DNA of 64,000 bases from Algoriphagus boritolerans DSM 17298 = JCM 18970 (lineage in GTDB: Bacteria > Bacteroidota > Bacteroidia > Cytophagales > Cyclobacteriaceae): assembly GCF_900108085.1 (NCBI RefSeq), contig NZ_FNVR01000023.1:1-64000 (forward strand). The letters run 5' to 3'. The position numbers and the translations under genes were made by a program. Below, piece after piece: positions 43,814 to 54,800 of this stretch; the first letter of the stretch is position 1, and the number at the start of each line of letters is the position of its first letter. Below the pieces are notes generated by a model. It was given only the letters and a program-made list of their open reading frames with translations. It was not told the DNA's origin and made no database searches.

Positions 43814-45598
43814 ATGGCTTTAAATACACAATCACTTCAACCAATTATCAACTTTCTCTGGACGGTTGCTGATGATGTTTTAGTTAATACCTATCAGAAA
43901 GGCAAATACAAAGATGTTATTCTGCCAATGATTGTTATTCGCAGATTAGACTTACTATTAGAGCCTACGAAAGACCAGGTTCTTAAAACATTTTCGGAGT
44001 ATAAGGACAAGCTGCAAAATCTTGATTCATTGTTAACGAACAGCAAGCATGGTTCAGGACTGGCCTTTTATAACACCTCGCCATTTACATTAAAGAAGTT
44101 AATGCAAGATCCAAAAAACTTGCGTTCTAATTTTGAAAACTACCTCAACGGCTTTTCAGATAATGTACAAGACATTATCAATAAGTTTAAGTTCAGAAAT
44201 GAAATAGAAACACTTGAAGAAGCTCAAATTCTATTCTCTTTAATCGAAAAGTTTTGTTCTCCCAAAGTTGAACTACATCCCGATAAGCTACCCCCATTAG
44301 CTATGGGTTATGTTTATGAAGATTTAGTAAGGCGTTTTAATGAAGAAAATAACGAAGAAGCCGGAGAACACTTTACACCAAGGGAAATCATCGATTTAAT
44401 GACGCATCTTGTTTTTGTTCCCGTAAAAGATCAAATCAAACAAGGTACGTATTTGCTTTACGACCCTTGCGTTGGTTCTGGTGGTATGCTCACAATCGCA
44501 AAGAACTTCATGTTGAATCCTGAAGGTCCAATTAGAAGTAACGCAACAGTTCATTTATACGGTCAGGAAAGCACTCCCTTTATATACGCTACCTGCAAAA
44601 GCGATATGCTGATAAAAGGAGAAGACCCAAACAAAATTGCCTATGGCAGTACATTAAGTGCATACGGTTTTCCTTCCGATTTGAAGTTCGATTTCATGCT
44701 CACAAACCCGCCTTATGGCAAAACGTGGGCTCCCGATAAGAAAGCCCTAGGAGTGGGCGAAAAAGGAAAGATTATTGATAAGCGTTTTATCCTGAATGGC
44801 AGCTATAAGAATGAAGCTGTAACCAGTCGGGTTAATGATGGTCAGTTGATGTTTGTATTACACATGCTCAGTAAAATGAAGGATACCGAACTCGGCAGTC
44901 GTATTGCTTCAGTTCACAATGGTTCTGCCTTATTTACTGGTGATGCAGGACAAGGCGAAAGCGAAATCAGAAAGCATATCATTTCAAATGATTTATTGGA
45001 AGCCATCATAGCATTGCCTAATGATATGTTCTACAATACGGGTATTCCCACTTACATTTTCATAATCACCAATAGAAAGGCAAAACACCGTATAGGAAAG
45101 GTTCAGCTGATTAATGCTACATCTGAAAAGTTCTACACTAAAATGCGGAAGCCTTTGGGCAAAAAGAGGGTTGAATTTTCAGAAAGTCATATACCGGTAA
45201 TTGAAAAAATGTACCTCGACTTTGAGGAAAATGAATACAGTAAAATTTTCGATAACAAGGATTTTGGCTACACACAAATTACTGTGAACCGTCCGGAAAG
45301 AGATGAAAACGGCAATATCATTTATGCAAGTAAAGGAAAGCCAAAGGCAGATAGCAAATTGAAGGACACAGAGAACATTCCTTTGAAAGAAGACATTCAG
45401 GAATTTTTTGAAAGAGAAGTATTGCCTTTTGCTCCTGATGCATGGTGGGATGAAAAGGATAACAAGGTGGGTTATGAAATCAATTTTGCTAAATACTTCT
45501 ATAAACACCAGCCCCCAAGACCTTTAGCTGAAATCGCAAAAGATATTCTGGCTATTGAGGAAGAAACAGAGGGGCTATTAAAAGAAATAATCGAATAA
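43814..45598 (+). CDS. hsdM: Type I restriction-modification methyltransferase subunit HsdM
   Basis: HsdM methylates adenine in the sequence chosen by HsdS. The 594-residue protein has the helical HsdM N-domain and a methyltransferase domain: the SAM-binding motif D-P-C-V-G-S-G-G-M near 216-224 and the catalytic N-P-P-Y-G near 297-301. E-H-F-T-P-R-E-I-I-D-L-M just before motif I is typical. It is complete. It is followed after one base by the AAA ATPase gene rather than by hsdS. Confidence 0.95.
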   Translation: MALNTQSLQPIINFLWTVADDVLVNTYQKGKYKDVILPMIVIRRLDLLLEPTKDQVLKTFSEYKDKLQNLDSLLTNSKHGSGLAFYNTSPFTLKKLMQDPKNLRSNFENYLNGFSDNVQDIINKFKFRNEIETLEEAQILFSLIEKFCSPKVELHPDKLPPLAMGYVYEDLVRRFNEENNEEAGEHFTPREIIDLMTHLVFVPVKDQIKQGTYLLYDPCVGSGGMLTIAKNFMLNPEGPIRSNATVHLYGQESTPFIYATCKSDMLIKGEDPNKIAYGSTLSAYGFPSDLKFDFMLTNPPYGKTWAPDKKALGVGEKGKIIDKRFILNGSYKNEAVTSRVNDGQLMFVLHMLSKMKDTELGSRIASVHNGSALFTGDAGQGESEIRKHIISNDLLEAIIALPNDMFYNTGIPTYIFIITNRKAKHRIGKVQLINATSEKFYTKMRKPLGKKRVEFSESHIPVIEKMYLDFEENEYSKIFDNKDFGYTQITVNRPERDENGNIIYASKGKPKADSKLKDTENIPLKEDIQEFFEREVLPFAPDAWWDEKDNKVGYEINFAKYFYKHQPPRPLAEIAKDILAIEEETEGLLKEIIE

Positions 45599-45599
45599 G

Positions 45600-46919
45600 A
45601 TGCTGATAACACACATACACATAAAAAACTTTAAGGGCTTTGAAGAAAAGTCTTTCGAGTTCAAGGAGAGGTTTACTGTGGCCATAGGTAATAATGGACT
45701 TGGCAAATCAACCTTACTCAATGCATTGCAAGTGGGTTTAGGTGCTTTCTTACAATCTATGCCTACATTGCCTGCAAACTATATTTACAGAAGGCAGTTT
45801 AAGAAAGGAGAACGGTTTGTAAAATATTACCCCGAAAGAAAAGACTATCTGCCCAATAAAGAAAATCCGTCTTTAATTGTTGCCGCTAAATGGTATCACA
45901 ACGATGTAGTTGGTGAAATACCAGAACCGTTTCGTTGGGAAAGACACTATCTCCCAAGTAATGCCACTACTCATAAAAAAGAGCATTCTGCTGATATTAT
46001 TCGCTATGCTAATTATTTGTTTGACAATCATGCAGCTAAAAAGAATGTGCTATACCCAGTTTTAGCTAATTTCTATATTAATCGAACCAATGCACAGGTA
46101 AGAAGGGTTGATAAAAAGTGGCGGAGGATGTCTCGTTTGGAGAAAGGATATTACACTGCACTAGGAGACAGTGTTGATTTTACAGGTGTGTATGAATGGC
46201 TATACAGTTACGAAAAGAAGGTAAAAGATGAAGTAGAATTTGAGGGCACAATACAAGCTATGTATGATGCCATTACAACCGCCATACCCTACATAAAAGA
46301 AATTGAATACAACTCAAAGTATGATGAGTTTGAAGTATTGGTAGATTTTAATGACGGGCAGCCGGTTGAAAGAAAGATTGCCTCTATGCTAAGCGATGGT
46401 ATGAAGGCTATGTTGAACATGGTGGCAGAAATTGCTTACCGCTGCATCATGTTGAATGGAAAGTTGGGTTATGATGCAGTTGTGAAAAGCCCTGGCGTGG
46501 TATTGATTGATGAAGTAGACATGCACTTGCATCCCACATGGCAGCGGCATGTTATCAAAGATTTGAAAGCTGCTTTCCCGAGTATGCAATTTGTTGTCAC
46601 AACCCATTCGCCATTTATAGTGCAAAGTATAAATGCAGATGAATTGATTAATCTTGATGTACACACCACTATAAATCCGAAGGATTATCCAATAGAAGTA
46701 ATATCTGAAGAAGTGATGAATGTTGAAGCATCTTATGGTACAGAGAAAAAGGAAGAAGAAAAGCAAAGTGTTGACTACTTCAATCTTTTAAGTGAAGCCG
46801 AAAAAAGTAATAATAAGTCTGACTATAAAATCCGATTGGAGCAGCTTGAAAACTCCATCACTGATACTGGATTGCGGGCTTATTTAAAAACTCACAGAAT
46901 TGCTAAAAACATCATTTAA
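45600..46919 (+). CDS. AAA ATPase, Septu PtuA-like
   Basis: The 439-residue protein is an ABC/SMC-type ATPase: I-K-N-F-K-G-F-E at the start, Walker A G-N-N-G-L-G-K-S-T-L-L (near 30-40), Walker B G-V-V-L-I-D-E-V-D-M-H-L-H-P (near 300), and H-switch T-T-H-S-P-F near 336. It lacks the TOPRIM domain of OLD nucleases. The very next gene, overlapping by one base, encodes an HNH nuclease. An ATPase plus HNH pair is the layout of Septu (PtuA-PtuB), in which PtuA forms the core and PtuB cuts nucleic acid. The exact subtype is uncertain. Confidence 0.72.
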   Translation: MLITHIHIKNFKGFEEKSFEFKERFTVAIGNNGLGKSTLLNALQVGLGAFLQSMPTLPANYIYRRQFKKGERFVKYYPERKDYLPNKENPSLIVAAKWYHNDVVGEIPEPFRWERHYLPSNATTHKKEHSADIIRYANYLFDNHAAKKNVLYPVLANFYINRTNAQVRRVDKKWRRMSRLEKGYYTALGDSVDFTGVYEWLYSYEKKVKDEVEFEGTIQAMYDAITTAIPYIKEIEYNSKYDEFEVLVDFNDGQPVERKIASMLSDGMKAMLNMVAEIAYRCIMLNGKLGYDAVVKSPGVVLIDEVDMHLHPTWQRHVIKDLKAAFPSMQFVVTTHSPFIVQSINADELINLDVHTTINPKDYPIEVISEEVMNVEASYGTEKKEEEKQSVDYFNLLSEAEKSNNKSDYKIRLEQLENSITDTGLRAYLKTHRIAKNII

Positions 46920-47671
46920 TGAGACCGATAGAGAATAGCCCAATACCTCAGGTAAATGGAGTAAATAAAGCATTTACCAATTATCAGGAATGGCGTGAAG
47001 ACCTGGCTGATGCATACGGTCAACATTGTGTTTTTTGCAATGACAGGTTGCAAAGTAGGTTTGAGGTAGAGCATTTGGTAGCTCAATCTTTAGGAATAGT
47101 TCCTCCTCTTGCATGGAATAATTTATTTCTGGCTTGTGGCCCGTGTAATTTGGCTAAGTCTGCAAGAGTTGCTACAGCAGCAACACATTATTTGCCAAAC
47201 GCAAATAATACGCACATGATTTTTTCTTACACAATTAGAAAGCATAGGAAAAACGGCAAGTACGCATGTATTCCTGTTTTCAATCCGCTTTTAAATCCAA
47301 ATCAGAGAACCAAAGCAATTAATACAATTACTTATACCGAGTTGAACCGGATTGAGCAAACGCCAGTTCGCCAACGAAAAATGACGGATGTAAGATGGCT
47401 AAACAGGTATACTGCATTTCAAGTTGCAAACACCCAAAGAGCATTATGGAATACATTAACAACGCCACAGCAAAGGGCAGCCTATTTGGCAGCTATACCG
47501 CCAATGATTGAAAAGAATGGTTTCTTTTCAATCTGGTTTGATGCCTTTACTGGTGTAAAAGATGTTTTAAGGGTCATTGTAAATAGTCTACCTAATACAT
47601 CAATGGCTTGTTTTGATGCCAATTTTAATCCACAACACCGTAGGCCGGCAGACCCGGTTGATACAATTTAG
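46919..47671 (+). CDS. HNH endonuclease, Septu PtuB-like
   Basis: The 250-residue protein has an HNH fold with C-V-F-C-N (about 38-42), E-V-E-H-L-V-A-Q-S (about 51-59), W-N-N-L-F-L-A-C-G-P-C-N-L-A-K-S (about 68-83). These are two zinc-binding Cys pairs around the His and Asn of the active site. Its start overlaps the ATPase stop (TAATG), giving tight coupling. The pair should act together as the effector of a Septu-like system; the nuclease looks catalytically complete. Confidence 0.78.
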   Translation: MRPIENSPIPQVNGVNKAFTNYQEWREDLADAYGQHCVFCNDRLQSRFEVEHLVAQSLGIVPPLAWNNLFLACGPCNLAKSARVATAATHYLPNANNTHMIFSYTIRKHRKNGKYACIPVFNPLLNPNQRTKAINTITYTELNRIEQTPVRQRKMTDVRWLNRYTAFQVANTQRALWNTLTTPQQRAAYLAAIPPMIEKNGFFSIWFDAFTGVKDVLRVIVNSLPNTSMACFDANFNPQHRRPADPVDTI

Positions 47672-47676
47672 AAGTT

Positions 47677-48915
47677 ATGACAGCAGCGGCAGTAAACAAT
47701 AAAAATATAGCTTGGCTGGGTGATTTCCCCTCACACTGGCATGTGCTTCGCATTAAAAATCTGTTTCAGGAGGTAGATAACCGAAGTGAAACAGGTAGTG
47801 AAGAACTGCTTTCTGTTTCACATTATACTGGAGTTACCCTCAAGAGAGAAAGTCTGGAAAGTGATGATGAGTATTTAACCAATGCCGAAAGCCTTGTAGG
47901 TTATAAGATGGTAGAACCGGGTGATTTGGTAGTAAACATTACGCTGGCGTGGAATGGGAGTATGGGCATTTCGCCACACAACGGAATTACCAGCCCTGCC
48001 TATTGTGTGTATCGTATTAAGGGTGACAATAACCCGGAATATTTCGGCTATTTGTTTACTACCGCATTATTTAAAGCCGAGTTCCGCAGACACAGCACAG
48101 GTATTATTGATAGCCGCCTACGTTTATACTCCGATAAATTCTTCAGCATTTTTTCAATTGTGCCGCCAAAGGACGAGCAGGATGCAATTGTACAATACAT
48201 CAAAGCACAAGAGGAAAAGGTAAACCGCTTTATTGTAAAGAAGCTAAGGTTTATTGAGTTGTTGAAAGAGCAAAAAAATATAATTGCGTTTACCCAAATC
48301 CATTCAAGAGGGTTAAGTAAAGGTTATCCTCAAAGACGAATAAAGAGTTTTTCTCAAATCCTTAGAGGTAAATTCACTCATAGGCCAAGAAATGATGAAA
48401 GACTTTATGACGGAGAATTTCCCTTCATACAAACTGGTGAAGTATCATAAGCAAAAAAATATATTAATGGCTATAGACAAACACTGAATGAATGGGGATA
48501 TTCTGTAAGTAAGGAATTTCCAAAAGGCACTCTTTGTCTGACCATTGCAGCAAATGTGGGTGATGTGGCAATTCTCAATTTTAATGCTTGCTTTCCTGAT
48601 AGTATTGTGGGGATTGTGCCAAATGAAGAAATTGATTTGGATTTCCTTTTCTATGCCTTAAAAGCTCTAAAAGCCAAATTTCTTTCGGAGGCAACTCTGA
48701 CTACTCAATATAACTTAAATGTTGACAGGATTGGTCCAATAAAAATACCTATTCCTCCAATTGGAGAACAGAAGGAAATCGTTTTGAATTTGGAGGCTGA
48801 TACTGCGACCATTGATAAAGCAATAAGCAAAGCCGAACGTGAAATTGAATTAATCAGAGAACATAAAGAAGCAATGATTGCAGAGGCTGTGATGGGAAAA
48901 AGAAAAGTAAAATAG
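47677..48915 (+). pseudogene. hsdS: Type I specificity subunit HsdS, interrupted by an in-frame stop
   Basis: HsdS recognises the target through two target-recognition domains (TRDs). The first 257 residues hold TRD1 (W-L-G-D-F-P-S-H-W near the start, then I-V-P-P-K-D-E-Q-D-A-I) and a central helix, and enter TRD2 up to Q-T-G-E-V-S, where TAA 48448-48450 ends the frame. In the same frame, without shift, TRD2 continues (Y-I-N-G-Y-R-Q-T-L-N-E-W, then I-P-P-I-G-E-Q-K-E-I-V) to a stop at 48915. A single base change of a CAA or AAA codon would explain it. An internal ATG could give a split subunit, so partial activity is possible. Confidence 0.85.
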
Positions 48916-51819
48916 ATGAAATACTATTTCAAAAAATTTGCAAAGCAGAAAATACAAAGTGAAGCAGACGAGTTTGTTTGGCTTCTCTATTTTGTGTATT
49001 GCAGCTTGATGGATATAGAAGCTCATGGTGGCGAAATTTGGGAACATCTTAAAAGGAGAATCAAGGACTTCAACTTCGATAAACGAACAGTGACCCGAAT
49101 AAAAAATGTTTCAACTTTTCTTCTACGTAATTTGGGCGATGATATAAGTACAGCATTCAATTCTCCGGTTTCTAAAATCAAAATGATTCAGGTAAAAGAT
49201 TTCAGAGGGTTTGGTTCGGGATTTAATGGAGATTGTAAAGGGGTTTGTATTGATTTTGATTCTAACAACACAATTTTTTATGGTCCAAATGGGAGTGGAA
49301 AATCGTCATTGTGTGATGCTTTAGAATATAAACTAACTGGTCAGGTAAGAGAAGCTATTCGAAGAAATAGAAGAATTTCTGATTATATAAAAAGAATAGG
49401 TTCAACAGCCAATCCTTCTTTGTCCATTTCGTTTGTTGATGATGCAATTGATGGGGAAAGGCTTTCCGAAAGCGAAAAAAATTATTATTCACAAGCATTC
49501 ATTGAGAAAAACAGGATTCAGGAGTTCAGTTTGTTCGGTTCAAAAGATACTGGCATTAAAAAAGAACAAATTCTTTCGATTTTAATAGGGATGGATGATT
49601 TATCCAACCTTGCAAAAGCATTTGTGCAACCGACAGCGTTTAGAACAAATTTATTGTCATTCAAGAGAAGTGTGGTTGCAAATAAAATAGCTTCTTTAAA
49701 TGCAGCTAACGTCAGCAACACTACTCTTAAAAAAGAGCATGAAGAAACAATCAATGCAGAGAAAACAAAAGCCGACACAATTTTAGCAAAAACAAATGCA
49801 ACGATTGCCGATTTGGACGCAGAGCTTTTGAAACTAGACGAGGCAATACAGGCAACCAATGCTGATACGCTTTCGCTTTCTTCTGTTACAGTCCATTCAC
49901 ATACGCAACAGGATTTTGAAACAGCTATACAAACCCTTGAAAGCAATTTGCAAAAGTTTGATGAGTTGAATACAGCACTTATAGCTGCAAAAACAGATTT
50001 GAGTTTTTCAAATCTTTATACTGCAATTCAAGAGCTACAAACTACTGTTACTGATTCATGTCCTGCATGTGATACACCACTTGCAAGTGTAACAAAGAAT
50101 CCATTTACAAAGGCAGCTGAAGAATTAGCTAAACTTCAAGGTATTAAAGAGCAGGAAGCTGAATTTATTGCACATAAAACACTTGTTGAGCAAAATCTCA
50201 AATCGCTTGAGAGCTTACATAACTACCTTAATCTTAACAGAACCACAATAACAATACTTAACGGACTTATTCCAAGCGGTACGCCTTTACACACAGCATC
50301 ACCTCAATATTCTCTATCAGATAGAAATCAGATAGACACTACCGTTTCAGCAATAAGAACTCAATTATCAACTATATCTAATTATTTTAATGAAGTAGAT
50401 TCTTTGCAACAAAGACAGTCTCATAAGCAAATCACCATTAATGCCAACAATGAGAAAGTTTCAGAATTTAATAGGAAAAAAAGGGCTGTTGAATCAATTA
50501 AAACCAATTGGGAAAATGCACAAACAAAATTAGATACAGTCAACCTTGCCTTAGGGACTTACATGACAGATTTAGGCGAACTCAATACTGAAAAGGTTGT
50601 TGAAGACACTTACAATTCGTTCATTGATTCCCTGGTTACCGCTTACACTTCCTTCTACACCCAACTTCAAACTTTTAAGGATACAGAATTTCAAACAAGA
50701 TTTGGGAAACTGGAGAGTGAGATTGCAGGATTTTATAGACAAATAAACAAACATGATGCAGAACATGACGCTGTGAGTTTATTTAAAATCAATAATAGTG
50801 ATTCTGACTATAAAATTGAGTTTCAGGTAAAAGGGTCAACAGTTTTAGAGGATGCTTCAATTAAATTCAGTGAAGGTCATTTAAGGTCTTTAGGCTTGTC
50901 AATATTACTTGCAAATGCAAAAATCAACAACCTGCCGTTTATAATTTTTGACGATGTAGTTAACGCAATTGATTCAGACCATCGGGCTAATATTATTGAA
51001 ATGATGGTTAACGATTCTTATTTAAAAAATACGCAGCAAGTGGTTTCCACTCATGACAGGTTGTATTGGGAACGATTCAGTGTCGAAAATCAAAGGGGGC
51101 AGTTTAAAAGTTATATTTTGAAATGTTCAATGCAAGGTGTGGTTCATTACCATTACAAATTAGATTTCAAAGAGAAAATACAAAATGCACTTGACCACTT
51201 TGATATTCGACAAGCCTTGTTATATAGCCGTATTTGGTTTGAGACAATAGCCAAACAGTATTGCATGGAGAACAATATTCAGCTCACTGGAACTTTAAAG
51301 CCGAATGAATTTCATGTCGCAATTGAACCATCGTTAGGCTCAATTTATCGAGTGCTAAAAGAAAAGCTAACGGATAACGAGCATTTAAAAGTTTTGCATA
51401 CTGATGAAATAAACTACAAGGGAATAAATCAAGAACATCACTCATTTGATGAATTTAATTTCAATTTCATTCATTCAAGAACAAGCACGGAAGTTCAAAA
51501 AATATTTGAAGCAGTTACAGGGTTAGACGATGATATTCAATTTTTGAAAAACCATGATACTATTTTAACTAATCTACTAAAATCGTATAAAGAATGTTGT
51601 GATAAACTTAAAACACTCAATGCAAGAATGCCAATTCACATTCAAAACGGAATTATTCAAAAACACGATGAAATATTAAAGCAGTTGAGGGATTTTCCAA
51701 CAAGGATGACAAAACTAAAAATTGAGACATCATTAATTCAGTTGGCAGAGGGCAAAATAAAGAAAGTGCTTATTGGCAATATAGTTTCAGCATTGATGAA
51801 AAAAAATGGAATGATATAA
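48916..51819 (+). CDS. SMC-like AAA ATPase with zinc hook, restriction-linked
   Basis: The 967-residue protein has an N-terminal helical segment (about 1-90). An ABC-type ATPase head follows with Walker A G-P-N-G-S-G-K-S-S near 124-132, then a long coiled coil holding the hook motif C-P-A-C near 382-385, a second coiled coil, and Walker B I-I-F-D-D-V-V-N near 674 with V-S-T-H-D as switch. A C-terminal domain of about 260 residues has unknown fold. The plan (ATPase, CxxC hook, extra C-domain, location inside hsd genes) recalls RloC anticodon nucleases, but I cannot verify an RloC nuclease triad. It begins directly after the hsdS stop. Confidence 0.7.
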   Translation: MKYYFKKFAKQKIQSEADEFVWLLYFVYCSLMDIEAHGGEIWEHLKRRIKDFNFDKRTVTRIKNVSTFLLRNLGDDISTAFNSPVSKIKMIQVKDFRGFGSGFNGDCKGVCIDFDSNNTIFYGPNGSGKSSLCDALEYKLTGQVREAIRRNRRISDYIKRIGSTANPSLSISFVDDAIDGERLSESEKNYYSQAFIEKNRIQEFSLFGSKDTGIKKEQILSILIGMDDLSNLAKAFVQPTAFRTNLLSFKRSVVANKIASLNAANVSNTTLKKEHEETINAEKTKADTILAKTNATIADLDAELLKLDEAIQATNADTLSLSSVTVHSHTQQDFETAIQTLESNLQKFDELNTALIAAKTDLSFSNLYTAIQELQTTVTDSCPACDTPLASVTKNPFTKAAEELAKLQGIKEQEAEFIAHKTLVEQNLKSLESLHNYLNLNRTTITILNGLIPSGTPLHTASPQYSLSDRNQIDTTVSAIRTQLSTISNYFNEVDSLQQRQSHKQITINANNEKVSEFNRKKRAVESIKTNWENAQTKLDTVNLALGTYMTDLGELNTEKVVEDTYNSFIDSLVTAYTSFYTQLQTFKDTEFQTRFGKLESEIAGFYRQINKHDAEHDAVSLFKINNSDSDYKIEFQVKGSTVLEDASIKFSEGHLRSLGLSILLANAKINNLPFIIFDDVVNAIDSDHRANIIEMMVNDSYLKNTQQVVSTHDRLYWERFSVENQRGQFKSYILKCSMQGVVHYHYKLDFKEKIQNALDHFDIRQALLYSRIWFETIAKQYCMENNIQLTGTLKPNEFHVAIEPSLGSIYRVLKEKLTDNEHLKVLHTDEINYKGINQEHHSFDEFNFNFIHSRTSTEVQKIFEAVTGLDDDIQFLKNHDTILTNLLKSYKECCDKLKTLNARMPIHIQNGIIQKHDEILKQLRDFPTRMTKLKIETSLIQLAEGKIKKVLIGNIVSALMKKNGMI

Positions 51820-51820
51820 A

Positions 51821-54800
51821 ATGAAAACAGATACATCAGAAAAAGGATTAGAAGCACTTATTGCAACGTATCTCTGCGATACGATTGCCGGTAATTCATT
51901 TCAACTTCGCCATCATGCCCAGTACAATCGTGTTGAGTGTGTTGATGAAGAATTGTTTTTTGGATTTTTAGAAGCAACACAGGAAAAAGCAGTACAAAAA
52001 TTGCAGGCTATTCATGGCAGCAATTACAGAAGTAAAGTGTTGTACCGCCTCAATAGTCAAATCAAATTGCTGGGCATTATCGAGGTTTTGCGTAAAGGAA
52101 TTACTGACAATAATATAAAGCTGAAATTGTTTTATGATAAACCCGTTTCTAACCTCAACCAGCAAGACACTGAACTCTACAATAAGAATATATTCTCTGT
52201 AACCCGACAGGTGCATTACAGCACACAAAATGAAAATAGCCTCGATATGGTTATTTTCATCAATGGCTTACCCATCATCACTTTTGAATTAAAGAATGAG
52301 CTTACCAAGCAGAATGTAAAAGATGCTATCAAACAATACAAAACAAGCAGAGATAGCAAAGAAGAACTGTTTCGCCTCGGCAGATGCATGGTGCACTTTG
52401 CCGTAGATACAGAGCAGGTTTGGATGACCACTCACTTAAAAAATGGCAGCACATATTTTCTGCCCTTCAATAAAGGACATAATAATGGAGCAGGTAATCC
52501 CCCCAATTCATCGGGCATTAAAACTGACTACTTGTGGAAGGAAATATTGACTAAAGACAGCCTTACCAATATCATTCAGAATTATGTGCAGTTGTTTGAA
52601 GAGGAAGTAGAGAAGATATTGCCTGATGGTAAAATCAAAAAGGAGAAAGTCAAGAAACTCATATTTCCTCGTTATCATCAGTTGTTTGCAGTAAACAGTC
52701 TGTTGCAAAATGCAAAACTAAATGGGGTAGGCCGCAGATACCTTATTCAACATTCCGCTGGTTCAGGTAAAAGTAACTCAATCAGCTGGCTGGCTCACCA
52801 GTTAGTAGGTTTATTTGATAACTCAAATACCAATACAGTATTTGATACGGTCATTGTAGTTACCGACCGCAAAGTACTGGATGCTCAGATACGGAATAAC
52901 ATCAAACAATTTGAGCAGGTAAAAGGGGTTGTAGAAGCCATTACCGAAGGTAGTAAGCAGCTAAAAACTGCCTTAGAAGAAGGCAAGAAGATAATTATTA
53001 CGACTATTCAGAAGTTTCCCTACATCGTTAATGAAATTGGAGAGTTGCCGGGCAACAAGTTTGCTATCATCATTGATGAAGCACATAGTAGCCAAAGTGG
53101 TAATACTGCTGGTAAGCTCAATGAAACCCTGGCCAAAGATTTTGAAAAAGTACAAGTGGATGGTGATGAATACATTTTTGTGGACAAAGACCAGTATGAT
53201 GAACTTACTTCTGAAGATTTGGTGGTAGATATTGTAAAAGGCAGGAAGATGCTGACCAATGCCAGCTACTTCGCCTTTACTGCCACTCCTAAGAACAAAA
53301 CACTGGAATTGTTTGGTGAGAAGTTTAACGATAACGGTAAAGAAAAATTCAGGGCTTTTCATTTATACTCAATGAAGCAAGCCATTGAAGAAAACTTCAT
53401 TCGGGATGTGCTGGAAAATTATACTACCTACCAAAGTTTTTATGGGTTATACAAACGCATTGAAGATGATCCACTGTTCGATAAAGTAAAGGCACAAAAG
53501 AAATTACGCATCTATGTAGAAAGCCATGACCTGGCTATTGAGAAGAAAACTGCCATCATGATTGAACACTTCATGGATTCGGTGATTAAGCGAAAAAAAA
53601 TAAATGGTTTGGCAAAAGCGATGCTGGTTACCAGCAGCCGTAAAAATGCAGTTAAGTATAAAAAAGCATTCGATAGATATCTTGCAGATACGGGAAACCC
53701 TTTCAAAGCTATTGTTGCATTTTCAGGTGAAATAGGCGGGCAAACCGAAGCCTCATTGAATGGCTTTTCAAGTTCAGCAATACCAGATGAGTTTAAGAAA
53801 TCAGAGTATCGCTTTCTTATCGTTGCCAACAAATACCAAACAGGGTTCGACCAGCCACTATTACATACAATGTATGTTGATAAGAAATTGGGAGGTGTAA
53901 ATGCTGTTCAAACCCTTTCAAGACTGAACAGAACCACGGCTGGTAAAACAGATACATTCGTATTAGACTTTGCAAACAAGGCAGAAGACATCAAAAAGTC
54001 TTTCGACCCATTCTACGAAACCACGATTTTGGGTGAGGCAACAGACCCTAATAAACTATTCGACCTGCAATCGGCTTTAGATGCTTTTCAGGTTTACACA
54101 CCCGAACAAGTGCAGGAGTTTTCACAACGCCTAATTGCCAATGTTCCGGTTGATCAGTTACACAGCATTTTGGATGCCGCTGCCGAAGTTTTCAGAAGCC
54201 ACTTGAACGAAGAACAGCAAGAAGATTTCCGTGCCAAATGCAAAACGTTTGTTCGTCTCTATGTTTTCCTTGCTCAAATAGTTCCTTTTATCAACCCATA
54301 TCTGGAAAGGCTATACCTATTCTTAAACCATTTACAGAATAAGTTAGGCCGTCAGAAGGAGGAAGATTTAGCACAAGGCATTTTGGATAACATAGACATG
54401 GAGAACCTTCGATATCAATTAGAGGCAACCACCAATATTGCACTTGAGCAGGGTGAGGAATTAAAACCTATCCCCACTGAAATGAGAGGTGGAGTTGCCG
54501 AACCTGAAATGGAGTACTTGTCAAACATTGTAAAAGCATTTAATGACAGATTTGGTACTGCCTTTACCAATGAAGATAAGGTGAAGAAAATGACAGAAGA
54601 TTTAATGCAAGATGTAGCCAATGATAGTGAGTTTGTTAATGCTTTCCAGCACTCAGACACCCAAAATGCAAGGATTACATTTGAAGATGTACTAAAGCGG
54701 AAACTAATAGACCACATCGAGACCAATTTCGAGGTATTCAAGGAGTATAATGATAACAAGGAGTTCAGGGATTTCTTTGCCGGAACCATGTTCCAGATAA

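Noticed and set aside
46389..46766. Minus strand frame of 125 codons inside the PtuA-like gene
   Set aside because: It is antisense to conserved ATPase motifs, with no features of its own.
45600..46919. OLD-family nuclease (Gabija GajA)
   Set aside because: No TOPRIM motif follows the ATPase domain, and the partner is an HNH protein, not a UvrD-like helicase.
45600..47671. Retron with Septu effector
   Set aside because: No reverse transcriptase gene or msr/msd-like structured RNA is seen near the ATPase-HNH pair.
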